Made by a program: the position numbers and the translations under genes. Shown here one piece after another: positions 1 through 11,802 of a DNA stretch of 64,000 nt. Positions within the stretch are counted from its first letter, which is position 1; each line of letters opens with the position of its first letter. The stretch is taken from positions 5,022,001 through 5,086,000 of the forward strand of contig NC_134983.1 of assembly GCF_050947335.1 (NCBI RefSeq), given 5' to 3'. Source of the DNA: Megachile rotundata. Its lineage: Eukaryota; Arthropoda; Insecta; Hymenoptera; Megachilidae. The notes below the pieces were generated by a model, which saw only the letters and a list, made by a program, of their open reading frames with translations, had not been told where the DNA came from and did not search any database.

Positions 1-594
1 CACCCAACCTTCAATTCCTCAACAATGAAACACTTTTCACGCAACAAAGAATAAAGGAATAATTGGAAGTATGTGATTACGTTGATCAACCTGTAATTGA
101 CCCGGTCGATAAAATGTCAATCATGCAACCTTTCGGAGGGCAATTTTACAAAGGCAATTAAACAGGTATTCCTCGACAGGAATGCCTGGTATAAAAAGCC
201 GGCCGAATTGTTAGAGTTGCAATTAGGATTCGTTGGGCTGCCCTGGTCACGTGTTCGATTTTATCGGGCAATTATTCGAGTGAAATTGGTGCCAGCTTCA
301 TTAGACGCGATAAAGGATGCGGTGCGAGGAAATTACACGCCAACAACGGACGCGTCGGCCAGTAATTAGTGGCAAAGTGTCGCGAACGGTTCGCTGACTT
401 TCTTGTCACGTCACTTCCGGATTATGGCCCAGACCTTCACAGTTAGGGTCAGACAGAGCGACTACGGTCTCGCTTTATAGCTGGATAATTAGTGGATATT
501 TGAAGCGCTCAGGTACGAGTTCACTGGGATCTGTTTTTTTCTGACATTTCCGGAAAATTACTGAAATTCTTTGAACCTTCGTTGCATTGCAATT
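1..594. other. Non-repetitive edge region, no recognised gene
   Basis: A moderately GC-rich stretch with an open frame of about 90 codons on the plus strand (97-369) that has no ATG at its start, only TTG. The peptide resembles no family I know. It could be the edge of an exon, but splice sites are not convincing. Nothing else is seen. Confidence 0.3.
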
Positions 595-1030
595 CATTAA
601 ATATAGCTAATGCATTGTAGATATAATTAATTAAATGCTGTTAATATATAGCAAATATTAATTCATTATATATGTATAGTAAACACACAGTAAAGGTAAT
701 TAAATGAATACAGTAAATACAAAGCAAATATAATTCATTGAATATAGTAAACATATAGTAAAGTTACTTAAATAAATGCAGTAAATGAATAATACATATA
801 ATTAATTATACATAGTAAACACACAGTAAAGATACTTAATTAAATGCAGTAAGTGAATAATAAACATAAGTAGTTAAATATAGTAAACACATAGTAAAGA
901 TAATTAACTAAAGGCAGTAAATAAATAGTAAATATAATTAATTACATATATTAAACACGTAGTAAAGATAATCAATTAGACACAATAAATAAATAGTAAA
1001 TAAAGTTAGTTAAACACAGCAAATCATAAT
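595..1030. repeat. About 68-bp AT-rich minisatellite
   Basis: The phrase TAGTAAACACACAGTAAAG recurs with small changes near 676, 744, 812, 881 and 949, giving a period of about 68 bp and roughly six diverged copies. Each unit also carries a TAATTAA...GCAGTAAAT segment. It is non-coding, and stops occur in all frames. Confidence 0.75.
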
Positions 1031-1096
1031 TAAGGATTAGGACATGTCACAGTTTTAAAAAATGAAAGAAATTGAAATTTTAAAATCCATATATTA

Positions 1097-1363
1097 TGTA
1101 GGATAGAAATAAATTTGAACACGGTTGTGTCAAAAAGAAAAGATTTAATAAAAGATAATAATTTGAAACGCGATAATAACTATCCACGGGATTACAAAAC
1201 GGGAGTCGATACCTCACGGTCTTTTCCCGACACCGTCGTGGTACGCAATCTACGGTTTTCGCGGGAAGAAACAAACAATTGCCGATCGCGGTTTACATGG
1301 CAACGCATGCACCCAGAGCATCGGTAAACCTACATACTAGGTGTCCAATAATTCGGTACCACA
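1097..1363 (-). mobile_element. LTR-like dispersed element, copy 1 (probable solo LTR)
   Basis: This 267-bp element runs on the plus strand from TGTAGGATAG to GGTACCACA and is flanked on both sides by TATTA (1092-1096 and 1364-1368), a 5-bp target-site duplication. TG...CA ends plus a 5-bp duplication fit a solo LTR. It is the inverted, slightly diverged relative of the copy at 7418-7702. The two share the GC-rich middle with the phrase CGCGGGAAGAAACAAACAAT. Open frames crossing it on both strands are by-products. The LTR superfamily cannot be told from the LTR alone, and a short MITE is the alternative. Confidence 0.6.
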
Positions 1364-1369
1364 TATTAT

Positions 1370-2205
1370 ATAAAATATATTAACATCGAAATTTAAAATA
1401 TATTGTCATCGAAATTTCTTTCGAAGTAAATATTTTATCTCGAAAACCAGGATATTCATTGACTTATTGCAAAATTTATAGCGAAGACAACAATAACTTT
1501 CGTGTATTGAACATCAATCACTTCTCTTCTAAAACTAAAAAATTCCATAAATCTGAAACGTTGTTTTAATAAAAAATTGAGAAACACCAGTGTGATCGAT
1601 AGAGTGCGAAATAAATTCGATAGATAGGAAAATTCAAAATTGATTCTTCAGTTTGATTGCAGTTGATAATACACGAACGCCGAAACCGAACGCATTTGTG
1701 ATCGCGAACGAAAACGCAATTACGCCCGGCGTTGCTTGTGGTTACGGCTAATAAATTGGAGAACGAGAGTTCCAACGCTGCAAAAGCGTTTCACGCCGTC
1801 GCTCTTCATAAAATTGTTACGTTCAAATGTTCACACGTTCGGTACTATTGCGAACGCCAAAGAGTTATAGCCCGAAAGAACAAAAAAAATGCATTCCACA
1901 TGGGCACATGTGCGATGTTAAAAAAATATACACATTAACATATTTTAAACGGGTACTCTTCGATAGTTTATATCGATGGACAATTTTTGGAATTTTTTAT
2001 TGCAATCGTTTAAATTTTTCTAACATTTAGCTGTTGTAATTTATAGTAATACTGAATGGATTTGAAATATTTATTATGAATCTAAAGAACGATATAAATC
2101 TCTATTACAGATTTGTAATGAAGGATTGAGGTAAATATACAATCTTTTAATTTTGGAATTTTAAAGTCTGTAAACTATTTGTTCTTAATTCAGCAATTTA
2201 GAAAC
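1370..2205. other. AT-rich region, nothing recognised
   Basis: Only short chance open frames are present (for example 1566-1775 minus and 1732-1938 plus). A slightly GC-richer patch at 1660-1830 shows no family resemblance. Confidence 0.4.
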
Positions 2206-2209
2206 TTTT

Positions 2210-2300
2210 TAATTCTGAAATTTTGAAATTCTGAAATTCTGAAATTCTGAAATTCTGAAATTCTGAAATTTAGAAGTTCAGAAATTTAGAAATTCAGAGT
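2210..2300. repeat. Short octamer array (GAAATTCT)
   Basis: GAAATTCT is repeated at an exact 8-bp period for about six units from 2219, then decays to TTTAGAAGTTCAGAAATTTAG at both edges. It is one of the 8-bp family of arrays in this window. Confidence 0.85.
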
Positions 2301-3420
2301 TTGTTATTTTCAAAAAGTAAAAATGTGTCAGTGTATTGTAAGTAATTTGAAGATTGATATATCTAGAGATTTGAAAGTATAAAATGTTGAAAAACTGCGC
2401 CCCCAAAGAAGCTGCTATTTGTAACTAGTTTAAATTTTGTAGAATAAGACTGGAAAAGAAAATTAAAATTGCTACTATCAAATCGAATAAATCAATTTTT
2501 AAATATAATAAATTAAAGTAATAATACCATAATTGTACTATAGTTCATGAAAGTTAAAGGAAGAACGAAAGATTACTATTTTTCTATAAATTCAATCGTT
2601 AAAAAAGATGTACTAATTTATTAATAAAATTGTTCAACATACTCATATTTTTATTAACAATTACTAAAAACTTATTTATTAACACAATTTATTCATTTAT
2701 GGAATCAGTCATTAAAAGCACTGCATCTAATAGAAAAACAATGCATTTAAATTAATAAAAATTCATATCACACGTCATTAAAAACATTTCAAACAGATTA
2801 ACAAATATTAACAGAAAAATATATGATATTGTAAACAAAGTACAAACAAGTTATGCTTTTTGACCAAATTAAACGAAACTTGACACATCGTTAAATTGAA
2901 TTGTATCATGCATGCAACCTGTTGATATATATTGCACATGTTTCGCGTTTACGGAAAATTATCATCCGATTTATCATGTTGTTAAGAAGGATCGAGTAGT
3001 TAGCTGCCATCACGCGAAGATAGATCACCGAACAATGGACGTTTTACATGCATAACATGTTACACTGTGACATTTCCTGATTATAATCAACCAATTCCAT
3101 TTTCTGATATTAACGTATGACATACCTGCATATATTTATCGCATAAAATTGCAAATTTGGAATTTAATAAATTACCGTATTGAGTATAAACATTGTTGAA
3201 AAGATATATTGAGATATTAATTATTCATAATAAGAATAGTTAACACATTTTGTACCAGAAATATCGGATTATGTATGACATCTTTGATTTTTGATGTAGG
3301 GTCATGTTTTATATTATATTGTTTTGAAATAAATGAAAATCATGTGACACGATTTAGTTTAAAAAGTAATGTAATACTGTGTGACAACAATACGTTGTCG
3401 AAAATTAACAAATTTAATAA
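2300..3420. other. AT-rich region, nothing recognised
   Basis: Low-complexity AT-rich DNA. No open frame of note, no terminal inverted repeats and no tandem array were seen. Confidence 0.4.
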
Positions 3421-4180
3421 TTTACAAATTTAAAATTTTGGGAATTCGAGATTTGGACATTAGGGAATTTAACAATTGCAAAATTTGAGAATATGGAGTT
3501 TTTGGATCATCCAAGCAACTTGTAATTTTGGCAATATGATGTTTAAATAATATGAGAATTTGGAAAGTTTAGAATTTTATAACTTGAGAATTTGGGACTT
3601 GATGATTTAGAAATTTGGAGATGTCAAAATATTAGGATGACATAACTGCGGGGGTGGGGGGAGAAAATATTGAAATTTAGAGATTTGGAAATTTGTAAAG
3701 TTCACAATTTAGAGGTTTGGAGATTTGTGAAGTTCACAATTTAGAGGTTTGGAGATTTGTAAAGTTCACAAGTTAGAGATTTGGAGATTTGAAGATTCGA
3801 AGATTCGAAGATTCGAAGATTGGAAGATTCGAAGATTTGAAGATTCGAAGATTTGAAGATTCGAGGATTTGAAGATTCGAGGATTCGAAGATTCGAAGAT
3901 TCGAAGATTCGAAGATTCGAAGATTCGAAGATTCGAAGATTTGAAGATTTGAAGATTTGAAGATTTGAAGATTTGAAGATTTGAAGATTTGGGAGTTTCA
4001 GAACTGGGTAATTAAAGAATTTTGAACTTGGGAAATTTGAGAGTTTGTAAATTTGCATATGTAGAAACACCCATATTCGGAGATTCGAAAATTCTTGTAA
4101 ATTTAAAGACCTTAAAAATTTACAAATTTAAATATTAAGAAATTCAAAACAGTAGAAATTTCAAGATTTAAAAATTCAGA
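3420..4180. repeat. Octamer array (GAAGATTC/GAAGATTT) with 32-bp higher-order unit
   Basis: The core at about 3780-3990 is GAAGATTC and GAAGATTT repeated at exactly 8 bp. Just upstream, AGTTCACA recurs at 3699, 3731 and 3763, a 32-bp higher-order unit equal to four octamers. Degenerate versions (GAATTTGG, AAATTTGA) extend to both sides. The minus-strand open frame 3741-4070 translates the array into an 8-residue repeat rich in Ser, Asn, Leu, Phe and Ile, because 24 bp is eight codons. It is not a gene. Confidence 0.9.
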
Positions 4181-4544
4181 AATATAAAAATGTACTAACA
4201 CAAAAATGACAAACTTAAAATTCCAACCTATAAATTCGAAAATTTCAGAACTACGAAACCTGAGTCTAAGCAAAGTAGGTAGTACATTCTACGTATATTT
4301 TGCTTCGTGCCTAGCTATTCTTCAAAGGAGACATTCACGCATTATCAGCAGTGATACCGGCCATAATTCAACGATTCTAGTCACTGATATAAATTGCCAG
4401 CACCTTACACTTTCCCGATATAGGTTATCCTGTTATAGGTAGCATTGCATGGATCCTTGGACAAGGGTGGAAGGAGCTACGGGGGTTCTAAGTGCGTGTA
4501 ACGAGATCCTAGGCAATGTGGGATAGGGTAGAGTGTTGTTACAG

Positions 4545-4801
4545 CCATAATCACCATAACGTATGCCGCGGGGCTTGCGTCAATGTTGACTCCCGTGGTC
4601 ACGCATACATTCAAGCTGGAATCCTTGAGCGGCACCTTCGGCCGACCAGGATTAAAGGGATCCTTTCTGGGAACGAGCAGCAAATTAAGGCGAAGTTACT
4701 TCAGGCCGGTGGTCTACTTTGACCCTCTGGCCACTCGTAGCTTTAATGATTGCGCAAGAGATTGGATCGTTGGGAAGCGTAATTCTTGGCTGAGCAATTA
4801 G
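4545..4801 (+). other. Candidate exon in GC-richer island; product unknown
   Basis: The island 4440-4800 is clearly less AT-rich than its surroundings. On the plus strand a frame is open from just after the stop near 4529 to TAG at 4799-4801, with a possible acceptor (GTTGTTACAG, ending at 4544) and an internal ATG at 4583. The peptide has a mildly hydrophobic start, then Gly/Ser/Arg-rich sequence. The opposite strand is also open over 4477-4683. I recognise no domain in either. It could equally be conserved regulatory DNA or an old unrecognised transposon. No matching donor site is obvious. Confidence 0.2.
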
Positions 4802-7290
4802 TCCTCGTTTCATTCTTTGGGTTTTTCACAAAACGTGGAAATTGTTATTGACGGCATACACAATTTTTATGAAACTGCACCTCTTAACTGTAACGTATCT
4901 CGAAAAATCAATGATACTCTTCTGAAGAATTTCTCCAAATTTTTAAACTAAAATAACAGATGAAACTTTTTGGATTTAATGCGAAATATTAACATTCTGT
5001 AACTGTATGTCCTTCATTAATTCTGACAGAAAAGAATTATTATATTAATTTACATTTGATACAAGTAGAAAAATTCATAAAATCATACACGAAATTAATG
5101 CTTGATATAGTATTCTATTTTATGTAACATATTTGTAACAAAATATAAGGAGAACAACAACATTTAATTAATATTCATTTTCTGCATATTAGTTATATTT
5201 TTTAAAACTGTTATCTACTTTTTTACCTTGTAGACGTAAAAATAAACATTTTTACCTTGTAAACGAAAGCTAATATAATTGTCAGTTTTCTTATTTTTCT
5301 TAAAAGCGGTGCAAACAAGTATAGTATACGTGTTATCATAAATATTGGTATCGAGAGCAGACAAATTTATTTTCTTTATTTAAACTCGCAGGCTGGTTTC
5401 CGAGTGCGCGTGCAATACATATTTTATTATGGCAAGTGCGCTTTTCATTCTATTAGAGGATGAGAAAAAAGCCTGTAAAATATTCGCTGTGTGCATATCG
5501 TGTTCACCATACAGATGTGGGGATCAAGAAATTTTACGGCAAAATATTGACGGCTAAGTTACGATACCTTCGATTATGCTATAAAATCCTCTTAAGATAA
5601 TATCATGAAATACACAAATTTTTCTTTGCTACGCTAAAATTTCTTTGCAATAACTTACCGAATGTTTTAATCAATTTTCGCATGAATTTTTATGCGTTCA
5701 GGATATTAAAAAGCACGGAATGGTGAAACTTTTAAATGATTAGTCGAATTGATCGTATCTTCTGTTTCTGAAGTTAAATTTTCGTTTCATCGTTTCGTTT
5801 TATTCTCTTCGTTTCAAATATGCTAGATAAATTTGATATAAAATTTGTGTGCTTTGACAAAAAATTAATTGCAAATTTTTTCATTGCTATAATTAAAATT
5901 TATAGTTTAACTGTTGGAAATATTTCTTGTATTTCGTAATTATAGCTTTTTGTCGTATTTTTTAAATGTACATATTGCATAGCTACGATGTTATGTTAAT
6001 CTTCTTTAAATTTGATTCAAAATGAAATTTATTTACTGCAATTTTATTATTATACGTAAAAGTATAAAAATATATATATTTTTTTAATTATTAAAATTAT
6101 ACGATGAAGGGTTAATAACATTTCTTAAATTTTCATTATACGCATTTTTGAAAAAATAAATCTAGTTTTTGTGGTACATCGCAAAGATGAAGCAAAAATC
6201 TACATTATACATATTATACATATGGAAATGAATATGTGCATATTTTTAAATTTTTCAACGTAAACTCGTTATAAACAGTGAAATGAAAATATTAATATTA
6301 TGACCTGTACAACGAATTTTCACGAAGTGTCAAATACATACAGCGAAATTTTATGAATCATAAATAGGTTTCTGTGAAATCAGAGTGCGTCGAATTTGCA
6401 GAGTAAATAAGAAAACAAGTTGGTGGTTGTATGAAATAAATATAGACGGAAATACGTGCAGTTATTAATTGCAAATTAAGCTAAAATATAAATCTCCATT
6501 ATTGCAGATCTGTAAGATAAACTATAAATAACTGACTGCATAACCTAACACTGCATTTCAAAGTGTCAGATTTATTTGAAGAGTTTATATTTTACGTTAA
6601 AACAGAACATTATTTATAGAGAAACCGGGAATTTTATAAATAATTTAAAATAAAAAATAATTATTATTAAAAATACGTTAGAATACATTTTGTATATTCA
6701 AAATAAATATAATCCAAAATAGAAGTATTTAAATGGATTTTTTTAAAGTGAGAAAACATTAATAGGCATAAAAATTATTTTCATATTTTAAATAATATTA
6801 GACGTGAAGTTAAGTCATATTTGTTTGATGAACTCTTTCAAATGTAACATAATTCATTTTTAGCATTTCTTGGTACAGCTAATAGATAACAAGTTGTTTT
6901 AGACTTAAACAATTTTTATATCTGTCATTGTATAAATGTTGTAATAAATATTTTAGATATATCGAGGAAATAGAGATTCTTCAAAGTTAATGCATTTATT
7001 ATGTGTTTCAGTTGGTAATGAGATGAATTTAGTGATCAATCATAAAATGACCTTGATTTGTCCTTGCTCCTCAGAATAAAATAAAACGCTAAGTATAATG
7101 ATGACATTTACAATGTTTCTATTCAGAGCACATTCAAAACTTTCTCAGATGTTGAGTTTCAAGGTCAAATTAAGATTTCCTTATTATAGATAATTAAATT
7201 TGAATTACCTATTTTTCATCTTGAAAAAATTTATCCAACGCAAGTGCAGTAATACACACAAATCCTAAATTAAAAATATCAGATATAAAA
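4802..7290. other. Long AT-rich region, nothing recognised
   Basis: About 2.5 kb of AT-rich DNA with homopolymer A/T runs. No open frame above about 60 codons, no array and no inverted-terminal element were seen. Confidence 0.45.
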
Positions 7291-7339
7291 TAACAACTTG
7301 TACCAGATGAGACCATTGACCATAACTTGTTTAAAATAT

Positions 7340-7417
7340 CTTTCGATACAAGTTAACGAATTATTTCAGATAATATTTGTTATTGATCAAAAGCTAAAGA
7401 GTTATTTCAGATAATAG
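7340..7417. repeat. Direct duplication that preserves an empty insertion site
   Basis: TTATTTCAGATAATA followed by TTTGTTATTGATCAAAA occurs near 7363-7395. A second copy, TTATTTCAGATAATAG, begins near 7402 and resumes after the inserted element as ATAGTTGTTATCGATCAAAA (from 7703). The first copy shows what the second looked like before the insertion. Confidence 0.65.
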
Positions 7418-7702
7418 TGTGGTGCCGAATTATTGGATACCTAGTATGTAGTTTTACCGATGCATGTTCGGCTGCGCGCGCTCTGCGTGCATGCATTGCC
7501 ATGTAAACCGCGATCGACAATTATTTGTTTCTTCCCGCGAAAACCGTAGATTGCGTACCACGACGGCGTCGGAAAAAGACCGCAAGGCATCGACTCCCGT
7601 TTTGTAATCCCGTGGATAGTTATTATCGCGTTTCAAAAAATTATCTTTTATTAAATTTTTTCTTTTTAACACAACCGTGTTGAAATTTATTTTTATCCTA
7701 CA
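7418..7702 (+). mobile_element. LTR-like dispersed element, copy 2 (probable solo LTR)
   Basis: This 285-bp element runs from TGTGGTGCCG to TATCCTACA and is inverted relative to the copy at 1097-1363. It is flanked by ATAG (7414-7417 and 7703-7706). The duplication reads AATAG if the last A of the element is counted outside it. The TG...CA ends and the short duplication fit a solo LTR. The neighbouring direct duplication gives independent evidence of the pre-insertion site. The minus-strand open frame 7454-7738 lies within and beyond it and is not a gene. Confidence 0.6.
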
Positions 7703-7929
7703 ATAGTTGTTATCGATCAAAAAAATTATATTAGACAAATAATATATGTATAGACAAAATATATTTCCGACTTATCTTGCATAATCCATAAAACAGCTAA
7801 ATTTCTGATCTGCTTTCAAAGATCAGACTCAACGGTAATATTTCTGTACACAACAAAACATATTCAAGATTCGTATCAAACGAATCAACGATAAGTCGTG
7901 GGTTCGATAACATCCGATTGCAGCCACGG

Positions 7930-8240
7930 TATGCAAACAGCTTTCCTTTGCAGCGTTACACGGCTAACATCGAACAAGAAAACGAAGAAGAAGAACTCGA
8001 GAGGAATGCAAAAATTCGGAAAGTAGCCGGCATCGGAGGACAACAGGAGCTACTTGAAGGACCGTGCTCGAGATACTAAGTCGACAGTGGTCTCGTAAAA
8101 GAGATCTCTGCAAAAGATTATGCTGACGTTCCGAAAGTGCCTTAGATATATCCTTTTGCAAGATGTGTCTCGGGTATGAATGTATCTTTACGAGTTCAAC
8201 GACATCGTACGCCACGCTTCTCCAGTAATATCTCTAGATT
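7930..8240. other. GC-richer island, unknown
   Basis: A non-repetitive stretch with an 83-codon minus-strand open frame (7964-8215) rich in Leu, Arg, Ser and His. No family resemblance. It could be a decayed transposase fragment, an exon or regulatory DNA, and I cannot choose between them. Confidence 0.2.
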
Positions 8241-8394
8241 CCACCTCGTCCGTCCAACTGTCTCAAGAGGTGTACGCAACGTCAAGATAACGTAATATCT
8301 TCTCTATCTCATAGTATATCCAAATTTCGTGAAAATCCGGATCACCGGTTTACAAAGAACATCTTATTCTGTACGCAACGGATATAACTCTTCC

Positions 8395-8600
8395 TTGTCT
8401 CGATTTTCTTTTATTATTATATAGGATGTTGCAGTTTCTTGGTACTAAACATATTACATTCGTAACTTTTCTATGTCTCGATTTTCTTCTATTATTATAT
8501 AGGGTGATTTAGTTTTTTACTACTAAACACATTATGTGGGTATGTAACTTTTACGCGACTGGGGGTTTTTCTATTATTATATAAGGTGGCCAAGATTTTT
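8395..8600. repeat. About 80-bp tandem repeat, three diverged units
   Basis: The phrase TTCTATTATTATATAGGGTG and close variants ends near 8430, 8505 and 8590, each followed by a ...TACTAAACA... segment. The period is about 79-84 bp and copies are diverged. Confidence 0.65.
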
Positions 8601-8639
8601 ATCGCTAAACTTTAATGAAATATTCATACATGTATTTAA

Positions 8640-8960
8640 CTTCTCAAGTTTTCAAGTTAGGAAATTTTGAAATGCCCTTTTCTAAATTCCTAGGTCTCTA
8701 GAGTCGTAAATTCCGAGATTCCTGAATTTCTAAGGTCCTAGATTCTTAGATACTTAAATTCGTAATTTCCTGGATTTCCAAGGTCCTAGATTCCTAAATT
8801 CGTAAATTTCTGGATTCCTAAGGTCCTAAATTCCTGAATTCTTGAATTCCTAAATTCCTGAATTACTAAATTGCTAAATTCCTAAATTCCAAAACCACTA
8901 AATTCCTGCATTTCTATTATAAATTCCTACATTCCTAAATCCCTAAGTTTCTAAATAAAA
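8640..8960. repeat. Octamer array, pyrimidine-strand orientation (CTAAATTC)
   Basis: Variants of CCTAAATT and CTGAATTC follow at about 8-bp spacing with frequent slips. It is an older, more degenerate member of the same array class, with the purine-rich strand on the minus side. Confidence 0.75.
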
Positions 8961-11180
8961 TTCGATAAAAATTTCTAAATTACCAAATTTCCAAATTCCA
9001 ACCAAGCCAGAAAATCCTCATATATCATACATCAATTTTCATAGCCGCACATATGATTTCCTCGATTCACCAAATTTTCAATAATCAAAGTTTCAAAATT
9101 CACGACCAGAACACATTGTCGATACATCTCCAATAAACATTGCAAACCGAAATGCTGATAATACGTATCGATCGTGTGAAATCTCCATTAGAGTACCTTA
9201 AGTTACACGTTAATATCTCATTGTTCAATGCAATTTTCCCGCCCACAGTAACTTACAACCCCCGCGCGAATGCGCATGTTACAACATCGACACAACCGAC
9301 CCTGCACACGCGACAACGAAATACAATTAATAATGGTCAGTTGTATCGTGTAAAACGGTTTAATGAGACGCAAAGGCATAAATGAAGCTTCAATTGTAGA
9401 TAATATATTTCTAAATTGTACCTACGTTTCGCTTCATTATTGCACGGTAATATCGTTCACACAGCGGTCATTACATCGCACATTAGTAACAATTTGCACT
9501 TACCTACACGTTCATGAACCCTTGTTATAGAACGGAATCGTAATAAATGTGCACTTACATTTCAATTAACGCCCATTTTACGTGCATCAAGGAAACAATG
9601 CCGGGCGAATATAACTACGGACCGTCTAAATTAACCGGGACCACCGCTGTACAATGTGCACCAGACACATTTGCATTGAAAAACAGTCCTCTTGCACTCT
9701 TGACACGTTGATTTATACTGTAACGTTTCTCTGTATATTCTACGAACAATTCACGAATAATTACTATGGAATAAATGCTTTTAATAAAAACTTAAACTTT
9801 CGTGTTTGAATTCTACGTTTAATACATTCGCCTTCCTCTTCAAGTAGATACTTTTAAGCACTTTTGAATATCTTTATTCGTATACATTTCATCAGGAGTA
9901 TATTAATTTTCTTTTAAATTGATTAAACTACTTTGTTTATCTTTATAGACATTTTTAGTTGCCTTTCATGCTCCTTATTTTCGAGTTAAATGTCTTTCGT
10001 GGAACAATTTATTAATCTATCGTCTTTCAGAAATTTTTAAATTCATTGTATTTACTTTGCACTTTCGCTAATTCGAAAATTAACAAATTCAAGTAATCAC
10101 TGATTCACAAACTTGGAAGTTCAGAAATGTTGAAATTCTCTATTTTAGGAATTTAGAAATACCGAAGTGCTCAAATTCAGAAATTCAGAAATTCACCTGA
10201 CTTACAATATACCCAAAACGACTCGTACAAATTGACACCTATCTTTGACAAATTTTTATAATCCTACCATAGTAACAAATATAAATTAATAATTAAAACC
10301 ATTTGAAATTAAATTTTAGTTAAGCTTGCAAAAATTTCTTCAAATTACACAAGATTTTCATATGTATCAATTATCTTTATCAAGAACGATGTCATTTGTA
10401 CAATAAACGATTATCGATTTCATTCAAGAAATACAAAAAGAACGATTGTAGATTTGTCTTTTGAGAAGAATAAGTAAGCGGTACTTCAAACATCGTCGGC
10501 AAGTAAGTAGGTATTTCATCTTCTCGTTTTCCTTCATCATCGACCTCGTTTTCATATTTTATTCTTATCTCCCTTTGCATCTCCGTTTGCTCAGATGCGA
10601 TCGGAAGCAGCATTTCAATTCAAGGAAACACGTAATATTTCCCTAAATTGCTCTAGATTTTATTTGATTTTGATTTTATTTCATTTACATTCTTTTTTAT
10701 TCGTGCGAAACACAATTATTCTCTACTATAATGAACATACAGGGTTTCTCATTTAAATGTGACCTCAAATTATGAACCACATATCTGTTCATGTTATAAA
10801 TATTTACAATATTTTCATTTCGTTTTCTTGTTAACATTCTCGTTTTTATTTTTAGTATAATTGTAACGATTAGTGTAAAATATAACGATTTTCCTCTTCA
10901 AACTGCAAAGTTTTTACATACGGTTAAAACCAAAGTTTTACGAAAATTTTAAAAGTAATATGTCTGTAGCCACAAGATGGAACTAACGCAGAAGACAGAG
11001 TCCGATTTGCGATCGCGAACTAATTTGAGATATGAAATGTCTAAGTAACCTCTCGAGTTGCTGCATGGGGTCAAGTGATGAGAATCACCTCACGAATGCA
11101 AAGGGTTAACCCTTATCCTTAACCTCTTAGGCACGGTTGAGCTTCACACGGCGTTGCTTTTCTGTACGGCAGAGTTCGAA
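8961..11180. other. AT-rich region with small unassigned patches
   Basis: No gene recognised. The short open frames at 9140-9385 plus and 10392-10646 have no family signature. A fragment at about 10736 (ATACAGGGTTTCTCATTT) resembles the end of a CAGGGTG-type element but has no partner. At 11099-11115, GCAAAGGG-TTAA-CCCTT looks like two TTAA-flanked element ends meeting at one target site, but no complete element could be traced. Confidence 0.35.
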
Positions 11181-11185
11181 TTATG

Positions 11186-11619
11186 TGTAACGACTCTGGA
11201 ACCTAAGTTCAGATGTTAACAGCGCTCGTGAGGTAAAGAGCGGCTTTTACCTACTGACCGACTCGTTTTTGCAAATAATTAAATCTAAAGAATGTGGGAC
11301 TCGTGTGGTGTGCGGTTAAGGAGTGAAATCCACAGGTCAATATCTTTCAACAATAAGGTTTATTCAATAAAACGATAAAAAAATAAAGCTAACAAATAAC
11401 AATAACAAGAAAATAAAGGAAATAATTTTAAGGAAATAATTTTGGTTCCGGCTACCAATAGTATAGCACTGGTTGATTTTACGTGTAATTGATTTAGTTA
11501 ATTAATAAATTTAATGTCTAATGATGCTGTAAATAGAAATTGTATCTCTATCCTTTTCTAGGATTAGCGCTGATTCCAAAAATTTCGGGGCGAGCATCGC
11601 GGCGCGTAGACACATAGCA
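11186..11619 (+). mobile_element. Probable solo LTR (434 bp)
   Basis: It begins TGTAACGACTCTGG and ends CACATAGCA, and is flanked by TTATG on both sides (11181-11185 and 11620-11624), an exact 5-bp duplication. The internal segment GAGGTAAAGAGCGGCTTTTA and the AATAAGGTTTATTCAATAAA phrase recur in inverted orientation near 25.9-26.0 kb, so this is a dispersed family. No internal retroelement coding region adjoins. Ends of TG...CA with a 5-bp duplication fit Copia-, BEL- or some Gypsy-type LTRs, and the class is not determinable here. Confidence 0.65.
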
Positions 11620-11776
11620 TTATGGAATTTTTCATACAGAACTATACATTTATTAGAATAAAAATAAAATAATACATGAATCTTGTTTTAATTGTACTAA
11701 ATTAGTATTCAATTAATTTTGTGAAACATATTACCTATTTTAAACCAAAGTCATAAGATAATTATTATAAATGAAA

Positions 11777-11802
11777 ATATATATATATATATATATATAT
11801 AT
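11777..11802. repeat. (AT)13 microsatellite
   Basis: An uninterrupted AT dinucleotide run, followed directly by CGATTACC. Confidence 0.95.

Noticed and set aside
3741..4070. 109-codon minus-strand frame with Ser/Asn/Phe repeats
   Set aside because: Octamer array in translation.
11099..11115. GGGTTAACCC as a complete piggyBac-type insertion
   Set aside because: It looks like two element ends facing one TTAA, but no second TTAA-flanked end could be traced on either side.
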